Origin: JBGLNL01 sp964548045
GTDB lineage: Bacteria; Chloroflexota; Dehalococcoidia; SZUA-161; SpSt-899
Reading direction: 5' to 3'
Assembly (NCBI GenBank): GCA_964548045.1
Contig: CAZJQZ010000001.1
Span: 1-64,000 of the forward strand
Length of the DNA: 64,000 bases
Of the stretch, positions 44,321 to 52,720 are shown one piece after another. A program made the position numbers and the translations under genes. The notes beneath the pieces were generated by a model. The model ran no database searches. It was not told where the DNA came from and saw only the letters and a list, made by a program, of their open reading frames with translations. The first letter of the stretch is position 1. Each line of letters opens with the position of its first letter.

Positions 44321-44614
44321 ATGAACATCTATATCGGCAATCTTGCCCGAGAGATAACTGAAGCAGAATTGCGCGAACAGTTCGAGGCTTTCGGGAAGGT
44401 TGTCTCGGTAAATCTTATCAAAGATAGACGCAGTGGCGTCTCCAGAGGTTTTGGCTTCGTTGAGATGGAATCGCCAGAGGAAGGAACGGCAGCCATAAAC
44501 GGGCTCAAGGATACGATGCTGGATGGACGCACTATGGACGTTACCGAATCGGCTCCCCAAGGCAAAGGTAAAAAGGGTGGTTTCAAGGGTGGCGGCAAGA
44601 AACGCCGCAGATAA
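44321..44614 (+). CDS. RRM-domain RNA-binding protein
   Basis: The 97-residue protein is one RNA recognition motif with RNP2 (IYIGNL) and RNP1 (RGFGFVEM), followed by a Gly- and Lys-rich tail (GKGKKGGFKGGGKKRRR). This is the architecture of the glycine-rich RNA-binding proteins of cyanobacteria and many other bacteria, often cold-induced. GAAGAGGTG lies about nine bases before the ATG. A strong terminator follows. It may be cotranscribed with the zinc-ribbon gene, since no clear promoter is seen in the 64-base gap. Confidence 0.96.
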   Translation: MNIYIGNLAREITEAELREQFEAFGKVVSVNLIKDRRSGVSRGFGFVEMESPEEGTAAINGLKDTMLDGRTMDVTESAPQGKGKKGGFKGGGKKRRR

Positions 44615-44686
44615 TAAGACCGTATTTTTAAGATATATTTTAGATTTTTAGAAAGTTTTACAAATCTATCTTACTCAAGTAACGCA

Positions 44687-44716
44687 AAAGGGCAGGGTTA
44701 ATCCCTGCCCTTTTTA
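44687..44716 (+). terminator. Bidirectional intrinsic terminator
   Basis: The stem AAAAGGGCAGGG / CCCTGCCCTTTT has a five-base loop and T tracts on both strands. It ends the RRM transcript (+) and the wtpA transcript (-). Confidence 0.92.
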
Positions 44717-44749
44717 TTAGCATCTGTCCAATTTGATCTATCTCATTCC

Positions 44750-45733
44750 TTATTCAGCTTCCACCGCCAGAGACTGTAACTGCGTTGGCAACTTGCTCAA
44801 GTCATTGGCAACAGCCGGAACAATCGAAGGTTGGCCATTGAGATTCATAATCGCCTGTCCCTTTTCGCCCAACAGATATTCCATGAATGCCAGACCAAGC
44901 TCAGGATTATCCGTGTTAGTCGGGATGGTCACACCATAAACGATAGGTTTGCCGATCTTGGCAATCGTTTCTCCCGGTTCCTTGCCGGGAATATCAACCG
45001 TGGACTGGGCATAGAAATCTTTGTGCTCAACAGCAGATAGATCGATCTCTGCCGGGAATTCGATATATCTCAAATTGTGCTGCATGGCCACAGAACTATA
45101 CTCAGAAGCATAATCAAGGTCGCCGCTCTCGAGAAGAGCTACCAGTTGCACGGATTTGGGCCGGATGTTCTTATCGGGGCAATTCTCCATCAGGTTGTCA
45201 TACAATCCCGGTTGCCCGTAGTACTCTTCGGCAAGCTGCCAGACCAGCAGTGTGCGATAGCCGCAGGGATCAAGCAGGTCGGAATGACCATATTCGACGC
45301 CATCGCGCAACAATATCTCGTACCAGTTGTCTGAATTTATCTCATCAGCGTACTCGGACTGATCTGTGTAACAGAGCACCATCCGGTTTTTAGCGAAGGT
45401 AACATACCAGTCCGCATAATCCGGAAACATCAGATCGGGGATGAGGGAGTAGTCCGCCGAGGCAACTATCTGGGCATTCTTTCCCAGTTCAGTGACTTTT
45501 CTAATAGTGACTCCGCTGGAAGCCGATTCGCACTGGACATCCACTCCGGGATACATCTGCTCAAACTCATCCTCCATCTGGCTGAAGGGCACCGCTAGGC
45601 TGCCGGCATGCAAAACGGTCAGCGTACCGCTTAATCCGGATTCCGATTCATCGTCGCTGCACCCGGCGAACAACGTCAGGGCAATGATAATTATCAATGG
45701 AATAAAGGTAATTTTCGTCATGTTTTTTTTCAT
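44750..45733 (-). CDS. wtpA: Tungstate/molybdate ABC transporter substrate-binding lipoprotein (WtpA family)
   Basis: The 327-residue lipoprotein (lipobox LTLFAGC, Cys25) has the WtpA/ModA-type fold. Features are TLTVLHAGSLAVPFSQMEDEFE, ESASSGVTIRKVTELGK, ASADYSLIPDLM and DPCGYRTLL. The AGSLAVPF and DPCGYR elements match the archaeal WtpA branch, which binds tungstate or molybdate in six-coordinate form. AGGAG lies nine bases before ATG 45733. It is last in the operon after the ATPase gene, with an 85-base gap. Confidence 0.93.
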   Translation of the reverse strand: MKKNMTKITFIPLIIIIALTLFAGCSDDESESGLSGTLTVLHAGSLAVPFSQMEDEFEQMYPGVDVQCESASSGVTIRKVTELGKNAQIVASADYSLIPDLMFPDYADWYVTFAKNRMVLCYTDQSEYADEINSDNWYEILLRDGVEYGHSDLLDPCGYRTLLVWQLAEEYYGQPGLYDNLMENCPDKNIRPKSVQLVALLESGDLDYASEYSSVAMQHNLRYIEFPAEIDLSAVEHKDFYAQSTVDIPGKEPGETIAKIGKPIVYGVTIPTNTDNPELGLAFMEYLLGEKGQAIMNLNGQPSIVPAVANDLSKLPTQLQSLAVEAE

Positions 45734-45818
45734 CGGGTAAAACTCCTCATTTTGCTGCATTGATCCTGTGAAAAAATCCTGCTCACTTACAAGAGACACA
45801 TAGCCATGTGCCCCCTGC

Positions 45819-46865
45819 TTAAAACACATGGACAGCCGATGCCTTGAACGTTACATGAACCTCACCTCCTTCCTTGAGTTCCATCTCGGCAAAAGAGCGT
45901 CGGGTTACCATACAAATCAGGTCCGGCGGCACGCTCACTGTGAGATAAAGAATTGAGCCCTTATCGAGCACCCGAGTAATTTTGCCCTTAAATGAATTAC
46001 GCGCACTGGATTTGAAAGGCTCCGCTGAAACCAAAATGTCCTCAGGGCGAAGAGACAGGTGGCATTTCCCTCTCAGGTCTGTTAAAACCTCCAGCCTTGT
46101 CTCGCCAACGATGGCAAAAGCGCCCCCATCATCGCCGTCCTGTACATCAGCAACAGTGATGTTTCGGGCCAGGGCAAATCGGGCTACGAACTCTGAACCG
46201 GGCTTATGGAATATCTCTTCGGGGTTCCCGACCTGCCTGATCCTTCCCTCACCAATAACGGCAATCCGGTCCCCCAGAGATACCGCCTCTTCGAAATCGT
46301 GTGTCACGTGGAGGACGGTCAAATTCAACCGCTCGTGCAATCGGCGGAGTTCTCTCTGAACCTTTTCTTTTCCGGCCGGATCAAGGGCGCTCAGAGGTTC
46401 GTCAAGCAGCAGTACTCGTGGTTCCATGACCAGCGCCCGCGCCAGCGCTACCTTCTGTTTCTCGCCGCCGCTCAGTGTTTCTGGCTTTCTACCGAGCAAA
46501 TGTGAAATCCCCAGAAAATCAACCACCCACGCTACTTCAGACCTGGCCTCCTTTTTCGATCTTCCCTGACGCCTGAGCCCGAAGATGATATTATCCATCA
46601 CTTTTAGATGCGGGAAAAGAACGTGATCCTGATAAACAAATCCGACCCCCCGGTTTTCAGGTTCGAGCTTCATTATCTCCTGTCCATCCAGCCATATTTC
46701 ACCGTGTTTGGCCGGATAGAGCCCGGCAATAGTCTCCAGCAGCACCGTCTTCCCCGAGCCGGTCGGCCCAAGAATTACGAAGTACTCTCCCGATTGCACA
46801 TGCAGGTTGACATCTTTCAAATTGAAATCGCCCAGGTCAACAGAGAGGTCTCGTATTTCAATCAT
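45819..46865 (-). CDS. wtpC: Tungstate/molybdate ABC transporter ATPase (WtpC/ModC)
   Basis: The 348-residue ATPase has Walker A GPTGSGKT, Q-loop YQDHVLFPHL, signature LSGGEKQKVALARAL, Walker B VLLLDEPLSALD and the switch His. It ends with a C-terminal TOBE-type domain (SLRPEDILVS, KGSILYLTVSVPPDL). ATG at 46865 overlaps the permease stop by four bases, so I reject the longer frame to 46919. It powers oxyanion import with the adjacent permease and binding protein. Confidence 0.95.
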   Translation of the reverse strand: MIEIRDLSVDLGDFNLKDVNLHVQSGEYFVILGPTGSGKTVLLETIAGLYPAKHGEIWLDGQEIMKLEPENRGVGFVYQDHVLFPHLKVMDNIIFGLRRQGRSKKEARSEVAWVVDFLGISHLLGRKPETLSGGEKQKVALARALVMEPRVLLLDEPLSALDPAGKEKVQRELRRLHERLNLTVLHVTHDFEEAVSLGDRIAVIGEGRIRQVGNPEEIFHKPGSEFVARFALARNITVADVQDGDDGGAFAIVGETRLEVLTDLRGKCHLSLRPEDILVSAEPFKSSARNSFKGKITRVLDKGSILYLTVSVPPDLICMVTRRSFAEMELKEGGEVHVTFKASAVHVF

Positions 46866-47650
46866 TTCCTCTGCCCTCCCTGTGAGATGTAGCGCAGCAC
46901 AACAAACACGGTGAGGCAAACAAGGATGAGAAGCACCGCTACCGGCCGTGACCAGTTCAGGCCATATGATTCAAAGCGCTCGTAAACCAGAATGGAAGCG
47001 ATTCTGGGATGGTAGGTCAGGACCAGTACAGCCCCGAACTCGCTTATTCCCCGGGCCCACATCATCACACTCCCGGAGAGAATACTCCGCCAGGCAAGAG
47101 GAAGGGAAATCCTGAAGAAAGCCTGAGCGGGAGAAGCCCCCAGGGTACGAGCAACTTTTTCCAGCCTGGGGTCCACGCTTTTGAAACCTTCCTTGGTTGC
47201 ATCGATCAGGAAGGGAATGCTGACGAACATCATGGCGATGATAATTCCGGCAATCTCCCCGACGAAGTCGATATGCATCACATGAAAAATTTCTCCAAGG
47301 AACGAATTCCTCCCGAAGACAAACAGTAGCGCAATACCGGCTGCCACGTGTGGCACCACAATGGGCACATCCACGATCCCCTCGATGATCTTTTTGCCGG
47401 GAAAATTACGCCGGGCCAGCAGATAGGCCAGCGGCACCCCGAACAGTAACCCGAAAACGGTGGCGAAAAGCGAGGCGTAAATTGTCAGCCAGATTGCCTC
47501 GCGGACCTCGTCCTCGACAAGGGTATCCCACAAGGTTCCGGGGTCGGAGGAGAAGATCATGTTTGCCAGCGGCCAGATGATGAAAAGCAGCATCACCAGC
47601 CCCAGCACTGCGAACGTGAAGGTGAATTTGTGTCTGAATATTTCGGTCAT
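46862..47650 (-). CDS. wtpB: Tungstate/molybdate ABC transporter permease (WtpB/ModB)
   Basis: The 262-residue protein has six membrane segments. It carries the ABC permease EAA-loop (ARTLGASPAQAFFRISLPLAWRSI) and a WARGISEFGAVLVLTYHP segment typical of molybdate/tungstate permeases. GAGGA stands upstream of the ATG. It begins 11 bases after the methyltransferase gene and overlaps the ATPase gene. Confidence 0.95.
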   Translation of the reverse strand: MTEIFRHKFTFTFAVLGLVMLLFIIWPLANMIFSSDPGTLWDTLVEDEVREAIWLTIYASLFATVFGLLFGVPLAYLLARRNFPGKKIIEGIVDVPIVVPHVAAGIALLFVFGRNSFLGEIFHVMHIDFVGEIAGIIIAMMFVSIPFLIDATKEGFKSVDPRLEKVARTLGASPAQAFFRISLPLAWRSILSGSVMMWARGISEFGAVLVLTYHPRIASILVYERFESYGLNWSRPVAVLLILVCLTVFVVLRYISQGGQRK

Positions 47651-47660
47651 AATTCATTCC

Positions 47661-48467
47661 TCATATTATTTTTCCCCACCAGATTAACGCCCAGGTTGTG
47701 GACGTATCCCGGCAAAGATAGCCGGATTCATCCGTTAACTCGTTTTGCACAAGTAATGCAATTTGCTCACTCGCTTGTTCATTTTCAATTCGATAGCCCC
47801 TCGTGGCAGCCTCAACTGCTTGCTCTATGGTTTCGAATTTATGCGTTCCGGCTGCTTCAAAAATATCCACATGGGCATTTATTCCCATACTTTCGAGCAT
47901 GCCGGGAATGATGCTGTATTCCGGCAGCGGATAGTATTCCTTCCCCAGAATTTCGCAGATACGGGGATCGAGTTCCTTTCTGTTGACAATCCAGGTCAGA
48001 TAGCAAAATTGCCTGGCCGCCCGATCCATCTGTTCCAGGAATTTCTGCAAAGGTATCATTTGCCGGAAGCGCGAGGCCAGAACTATATCGTGCTGCTCAA
48101 TATCAGCGCCGATTTCGATCTGGAACCAGTCTTCGTTCACGAACTGCAGGTTGCCCAACCCTTCTTTCATGGCCCTGCCAGTAAGCGAAAACAGCAGTCC
48201 CGGATCAGAATCGAGGGCAGTTACCTGTCGGACTCTCTTCGCCATCCGAACCGAAATCGCCCCGTCCCCACAACCTACATCCAGTACGGAGGATTCCGCC
48301 GAAAGCGCCATCCGCGCCAGCAGTTCATCAACGTAGTTGCTTGTCCTGATGCCAATTGAAGGCAACCGGGTTCGTTCGTAGAGAAAGTCGGGATCATCCC
48401 ATTTAAGGAAACTGAGCTTCATTTGCTGTTCCCAGATCGCGCCCCAGTCAGTTGCACTATTAGCCAC
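47661..48467 (-). CDS. Class I SAM-dependent methyltransferase, first gene of the tungstate operon
   Basis: The 268-residue protein has the SAM-binding motif I VLDVGCGDGAISVRMAK and the acidic motif II end LDSD. It then has a MIPLQKFLEQMDRAA region and a C-terminal half rich in aromatic residues. Its substrate is unknown. It starts with GTG at 48467 after a strong AGGAGG site, and lies behind a Moco-type riboswitch and terminator. It should therefore be expressed together with tungstate/molybdate import. A role in cofactor or metal-pterin handling is only an inference from context. Confidence 0.85.
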   Translation of the reverse strand: MANSATDWGAIWEQQMKLSFLKWDDPDFLYERTRLPSIGIRTSNYVDELLARMALSAESSVLDVGCGDGAISVRMAKRVRQVTALDSDPGLLFSLTGRAMKEGLGNLQFVNEDWFQIEIGADIEQHDIVLASRFRQMIPLQKFLEQMDRAARQFCYLTWIVNRKELDPRICEILGKEYYPLPEYSIIPGMLESMGINAHVDIFEAAGTHKFETIEQAVEAATRGYRIENEQASEQIALLVQNELTDESGYLCRDTSTTWALIWWGKII

Positions 48468-48542
48468 TCAGGCCTCCTTTTTGCAAATGGGGATAACACG
48501 ACCTCGAAGTCTGGTGGAGGAATGTGGAATTCAAGCAGAAGG

Positions 48543-48578
48543 TAAAACGAAAGCGCCGCATCGCTCTTGATGGGCGCT
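48543..48578 (-). terminator. Intrinsic terminator forming the riboswitch expression platform
   Basis: On the minus strand AGCGCC/GGCGCT extended by CATC/GATG with one bulged base closes a six-base loop, followed by TTTCGTTTTA. It lies between the aptamer and the GTG start, so ligand binding could end transcription early. Confidence 0.75.
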
Positions 48579-48599
48579 CAATTACATGCCTTCAGTTTC

Positions 48600-48706
48600 C
48601 ATTCATACTCTCCTTTCCAAACATGGGAGGTGCGAGCATTTCTCCCCGCGCCCTCGGGACTTGCCGTCCACCGTCTGTGGGCCATGTCCGCCTGAGGCGA
48701 GTTTAG
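48600..48706 (-). promoter_or_regulatory. Moco-type (molybdenum/tungsten cofactor) riboswitch
   Basis: On the minus strand the core GGAGAAATGCTCGC is followed by CCTCCCATGTTTGGAAAGGAG. This matches the conserved GAAATG-loop and CCTCCC...GGAAAGG core of the moaA-type Moco RNA of enterobacteria. A GGAC/GTCC and an ACTC/GAGT pairing close the fold. The gene order (tungstate/molybdate importer) supports the call. The sequence alone cannot separate Moco from tungsten-cofactor sensing. Confidence 0.72.
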
Positions 48707-48744
48707 GCCGCACAGCTCGAAGAGCTATAGTCGATTACGCTGAT

Positions 48745-48773
48745 ATCTTAACGGATTTCAGAGGGAAGGTCAA
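48745..48773 (-). promoter_or_regulatory. Promoter of the riboswitch-wtp operon
   Basis: On the minus strand TTGACC (48768-48773) and TAAGAT (48745-48750) are exactly 17 bases apart. The start near 48738 would give a 270-base leader that contains the riboswitch. Confidence 0.65.
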
Positions 48774-48786
48774 TTAATCCTGTATA

Positions 48787-49127
48787 TTGGTAGTGGGTCA
48801 ATTTGAAAAACGCTATTCCCCGGCAACTTGTATAGGTGCAGCGAAAAGGAAGGTGCACGGGAAACCCGACCCTGCGCATGTATCAAAAAGTTATGCTGAA
48901 CGCGAGAATTTGACAATACGAATGAGTATGAGACGTTTCACTAATTTGACCAACGAATTCTCAAAGAAAGTGGGGACCATGAATACCTAATAGTCCTTTA
49001 CTTCATGCACTACAACTTTGCCAGACCACATAAAACACTTACTACAAATGCATCATTGCCTGCTATGGCAGAAAGTGTTACCCATCATGTATGGACAATT
49101 CAGGAAATCACGGAACTAACAGGTTAA
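48787..49127 (+). pseudogene. C-terminal remnant of an IS1-like (DDE) transposase, frameshifted
   Basis: The first frame encodes a segment with RYSPATCIGA, GKPDPAHVSKSYAERENLT and MRMSMRRFTNLTNEFSKKV, typical of IS1-like transposase C-termini. It stops at 48990. A second frame from about 48993 continues with LYFMHYNFARPHKTLT and PAMAESVTHHVWTIQEI to a stop at 49127. The N-terminal half is missing and no terminal inverted repeats are seen. It is a dead fragment at the edge of the lower-G+C patch. Confidence 0.8.
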
Positions 49128-49142
49128 ATTTGTTAAGGCTCA

Positions 49143-49808
49143 TCAAAATAAGGATATCCCCCACCCTACTATAATACATATAATACCGATAACCAAACCC
49201 TCTCTTATTCGTTGCCCCTTCCCTCGCTTTTCTGATTCTTGCTTGCGCGTATGGTGCTCTACTAGAGCCGGTTTCTTACTAATAATGCGCTTAAATAAAT
49301 CTTTCAATTCGGCAGCTATTTCCCCGTACTTTACAATATTAGCCTCATCCTTTGCAGTAACATCCTTCTCCATTCGTAATTCCACTATATCATTGTTTAA
49401 CAATTCTTCTAGCCTTGGCCTTATTTCACTGTAATATTCCGGCATAACGGCTTGTATAGTTTCATTTGAGAAGCCATCCATTTCAGTGAGAATACGTCCC
49501 TTGAGCGTTATCGATACCCAGTCAAGGGTATCGTAAGCAGCCCTATATACATGCCCATACGATTTATCAAGGTTCGCTGTAACGTAGTTGTTTTGCTCGG
49601 TTGGCCGGTGTTCCCCAAGCTTATATAGAATAACTCGCACAAGGTGGTCTAAACAATTTCGCAACTCATTTATTGGCTGAAGAAGGGTCCTATTCTCAGG
49701 GTCGGCTTGTTCTCCAAAGAGAAGTAACTCTTTAGTTACATTATGATACCGTGCTATCTTCCTAATTCTTTCGGTTTGTTCAACGTCGAACTGCAGGTTA
49801 TTGTCCAT
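49143..49808 (-). CDS. Hypothetical protein with C-terminal membrane anchor
   Basis: The 221-residue protein is mostly helical and charged, with a basic linker (RKQESEKRGKGQR) and a C-terminal membrane helix (LVIGIICIIVGWGISLF). This suggests a tail-anchored cytoplasmic domain. A conserved-looking LRNCLDHLVRVILYKLGE helix resembles HEPN-like or DUF-type helical bundles, but I cannot assign it. AGGT lies near the ATG. G+C is lower than in the neighbours, and it lies next to a transposase remnant, so it may have been acquired. Confidence 0.55.
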   Translation of the reverse strand: MDNNLQFDVEQTERIRKIARYHNVTKELLLFGEQADPENRTLLQPINELRNCLDHLVRVILYKLGEHRPTEQNNYVTANLDKSYGHVYRAAYDTLDWVSITLKGRILTEMDGFSNETIQAVMPEYYSEIRPRLEELLNNDIVELRMEKDVTAKDEANIVKYGEIAAELKDLFKRIISKKPALVEHHTRKQESEKRGKGQRIREGLVIGIICIIVGWGISLF

Positions 49809-49822
49809 TTTACCTATCTCAT

Positions 49823-49860
49823 TTTAAACAAAGGGGCACATATGTGCCCCTTTGTTTAAA
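49823..49860 (-). terminator. 38-base perfect palindrome between two orphan genes
   Basis: Bases 49823-49841 are the exact reverse complement of 49842-49860, with a G+C-rich centre and A/T-rich ends. It forms a 17- to 19-base stem with T-rich tails in both directions. It most likely ends the transcript of the gene at 49896-50105, but it could also be a protein-binding site before the gene at 49808. Confidence 0.7.
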
Positions 49861-49895
49861 TCATACTATAACAAATAGTAATAAGCTTTATTTAC

Positions 49896-50105
49896 TTAAG
49901 GAAGGTCTTGGCTGTCCAACTCTTCCCGCTTTTGCTCCCACTCTTCTATCGTATAAAACAATCCTGCAGACATCCTGATACTACCGCGATTTTTAAGTGC
50001 ATACTTAGCCGTAAGCGCTTTATCAAATTTTGGACTGTCAGGCTCTACGTCAACCACATCCATATCACCACAAAACAAACCTTCCAATACGCTTATATCT
50101 GCCAT
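49896..50105 (-). CDS. Small hypothetical protein
   Basis: The 69-residue soluble protein starts MADISVLEGLF at 50105 after a strong AGGAGG site. It has an acidic N-terminal half, a basic middle (KALTAKYALKNRGSIRMSAG) and an acidic end (WEQKREELDSQDLP). I recognise no domain. The good ribosome binding site and the terminator-like palindrome after it support a real gene. The 231 bases upstream (50106-50336) hold nothing else that I can see. Confidence 0.6.
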   Translation of the reverse strand: MADISVLEGLFCGDMDVVDVEPDSPKFDKALTAKYALKNRGSIRMSAGLFYTIEEWEQKREELDSQDLP

Positions 50106-50336
50106 TTTTCCTCCTTTTCTGAGCCCAACTCTCCACATCCTTGGAAAACCGTCCCCTAAAACTCAGAAAAGCCCCCTTTGAGGATTGGTAGTTGCTCCCT
50201 TTCCACTTACCTTGATTGATACTAAACAAATTCTACCCAAAATGTCAAGTAGTATTCGCGTTTCCTCTTTTTACATTCCATAATGAGAGACGTCCTTTAT
50301 TATATATTAGTTCCGGTATCAATTCAAATTGCCCCA

Positions 50337-50669
50337 CTACCTGTAAATTACCCGATGCCAGTCATTGTAGCAATAAATCCCCTGCCAGGCCACGCCTGCG
50401 AGCAGGCCAAAGAATACTTCCGGGGGAATGTACATGAAGATATTTTCTGCCAGGCCGATGAGCATTAAGAGGGAAAAGAAAAGCCAGTGGTGCAGGTGAA
50501 ACTTGAAACCTTTTACCGGGATCACAACTGATTTCAGTTTGCCGGACATTCCCTCCTGCTTGCCGCCAGTGAATTTAGCGATTAGAAATCCGGAAATCAG
50601 GCAAAGGATGGAAAGGTAGCTGAAAACGGCCCCGACGGATAATCCTGTGAACATGACCAACTGTTTCAT
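50337..50669 (-). CDS. Small hypothetical membrane protein
   Basis: The 110-residue protein has three predicted membrane helices: about 8-28, 57-77 and 80-98. The HLHHW motif before the second helix is histidine-rich and could bind a metal. I do not recognise the family. ATG at 50669 starts a good hydrophobic profile; the longer frame to 50726 is less likely. It is divergent from the VWA lipoprotein gene. Confidence 0.55.
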   Translation of the reverse strand: MKQLVMFTGLSVGAVFSYLSILCLISGFLIAKFTGGKQEGMSGKLKSVVIPVKGFKFHLHHWLFFSLLMLIGLAENIFMYIPPEVFFGLLAGVAWQGIYCYNDWHRVIYR

Positions 50670-50857
50670 GTATGCATCTCTATTATTGGGCCTGGCACTT
50701 TTCTGGGCAATGGGGAAAACCCTCAAAATCTATGGGGTATTTCTTTGTTTTTGGCAAGGGACATGACTTAGAAAGGTGTGGTGACGATCAAAAGCAGGTG
50801 AGCACTTTTTGGGCAGTGAGCGTCTTTGTTACAGGAGCACTGCTGAAAGGAGGGATC

Positions 50858-52708
50858 ATGGAATTTTTGAAGGGTTCAAGCAAGGTTAAAAAGGGGAACA
50901 CGCTGGCAATCACGATTTGTCTGGCTATGGTGTTTCTGGCTGGTTGTATTGAGGGAGGACCGGTAACCGATGACTGGCAATACGGAAGTAATCTCGGTAC
51001 CAATGCCGGAACCCCGACTCCAACACCAACATCGACAGTAGCAAAAGTCGATGATTGGCAATACGATGAGTTTGCTCTAACTGATGGTAATTATCGAACC
51101 AAAGGAGGTGTAGCAGCTTCGGGCCCGCAGGGAGCGCCGGCCCCCGTACCAGCACCGATGGCAGAATACGGAGCAGCCTCTTCTGTGGCAGGCTCAGTCA
51201 ACATCGGGTTCTCCACCGGCGGGGCCAAGGACATCAACAACTTCCGCGAGAACATCGAAAATGACTACCTGCCCCTTCCCACAGATGTCACCTTCGAAGG
51301 GCTATTCTACGATTATTACTTCGATACCGGACAGCAGAAGCCATGTGAAAGCCTCTTCTGTCCTTCCTACAGTTACGCAGTCACCGAGGACCCGTTCTCC
51401 GGCGAAGTGGAATACTATCTGGCTGTGGGCTTGAATTCAGGAATGAAGGAGAGCGATTTCGAAAGGAAGAATCTCAATCTGGTCATAGTGCTGGATGTTT
51501 CCGGTTCGATGGGGTCACCGTTCAATCAGTATTACTACGATCAGTTTGGAAACCGGGTTGAACTCGAAGGGGCGGAGGAGGACTGGCACAAAACCAAAAT
51601 GGAAATCGCCTCCGAATCAGTAGTGGCCCTGCTGGACCACCTGAACGACGATGACCGCTTCGGCATGGTGCTGTTCAACAACGATGCTTATCTTGCCAAG
51701 CCATTAAACCCTGTCGGTGAGACTGATATGGACGCAATTAAGGATCATATTCTGGAACTGACTGATGGCGGTGGCACGCACATGTCAGCCGGGATGGAGA
51801 TGGGCACTGATCTGTTTGCCGAGTATCTGGATACGGATCAGTCCGAATATGAAAACCGGATCATCTTCCTGACCGACGCAATGCCCAATATCGGGGAAAC
51901 CGGCGAACACGGTTTGCTGGGCATTACGGAAGATAACGCTGATAACAATCTCTACAGCACCTTCATCGGGATCGGGGTAGATTTCAACACCGAACTGGTG
52001 GAATTCATCACTAAGATAAAAGGTGCCAATTATTATTCGGTCCATTCGGCGAAGCAATTCGAAGAGCGGATGGACGAAGAATTCGAATACATGGTCACGC
52101 CGCTGGTGTTCGATCTGGAACTGGAGCTTGAGGCCGATGGCTGGGAAATCGAGAAGGTTTATGGCAGCCCGGAAGCGGATGAGGCAACCGGAGAACTGAT
52201 GAAGGTGAACACTCTGTTCCCCTCAAAAACGGAGGGAGGGGAGACCAGAGGCGGGCTGGTCTTGCTGAAACTGAAAACGCTTTCTTCCGACAACGAACTG
52301 GTTCTGACGGTGAGCTATGAAGACCGGAATGGGAAAGATGAAACTGTGGAAACTGAAATCGAACTGGAAGGGGAAGATGCCGAATTTTTCGATAATACCG
52401 GTATCCGTAAAGGAGTGTTGCTTTCCAGATATGCCGGCCTGCTGATCGACTGGATCGTCGATGAGCGCGAACACGAGGACTGGATACGCCCCTGGAGACC
52501 AATGGTTGATGATGAAATCGGGATTCCGGTGCCTCCACCCATTGAGCCAATGCTGGGACGATGGGAACGCCAGTCAATGCCGCTGACAGTCTCCGAGGAA
52601 TACGAGGACCTGTTTGAGGAGTTCACGGATTACTTCGAGGCTGAGATGGGAGCTATCGGAGATGATACCCTTGAACAGGAACTCGAAATTTTGGATATGC
52701 TTAACTGA
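50858..52708 (+). CDS. VWA-domain lipoprotein
   Basis: The 616-residue protein has a lipobox (MVFLAGC, Cys30) and a low-complexity Pro/Thr linker with DDWQY repeated twice (about 38-70). A von Willebrand factor A domain follows, with a MIDAS motif DVSGSMGS near residue 212, a conserved Thr (GGGTHMSAG) and DAMPN. A beta-rich C-terminal region ends in a helical, acidic tail. It should sit on the cell surface and bind protein ligands through a metal ion. A GGAGGG site precedes the ATG. The function is unknown; secretion-system or stress roles of related proteins do not settle it. Confidence 0.88.
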   Translation: MEFLKGSSKVKKGNTLAITICLAMVFLAGCIEGGPVTDDWQYGSNLGTNAGTPTPTPTSTVAKVDDWQYDEFALTDGNYRTKGGVAASGPQGAPAPVPAPMAEYGAASSVAGSVNIGFSTGGAKDINNFRENIENDYLPLPTDVTFEGLFYDYYFDTGQQKPCESLFCPSYSYAVTEDPFSGEVEYYLAVGLNSGMKESDFERKNLNLVIVLDVSGSMGSPFNQYYYDQFGNRVELEGAEEDWHKTKMEIASESVVALLDHLNDDDRFGMVLFNNDAYLAKPLNPVGETDMDAIKDHILELTDGGGTHMSAGMEMGTDLFAEYLDTDQSEYENRIIFLTDAMPNIGETGEHGLLGITEDNADNNLYSTFIGIGVDFNTELVEFITKIKGANYYSVHSAKQFEERMDEEFEYMVTPLVFDLELELEADGWEIEKVYGSPEADEATGELMKVNTLFPSKTEGGETRGGLVLLKLKTLSSDNELVLTVSYEDRNGKDETVETEIELEGEDAEFFDNTGIRKGVLLSRYAGLLIDWIVDEREHEDWIRPWRPMVDDEIGIPVPPPIEPMLGRWERQSMPLTVSEEYEDLFEEFTDYFEAEMGAIGDDTLEQELEILDMLN

Positions 52709-52720
52709 CAATCATGTGCC

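Noticed and set aside
48524..48777. Short plus-strand frames across the riboswitch region
   Set aside because: They lie on the strand opposite a conserved RNA core and terminator and have no ribosome binding sites or family features.
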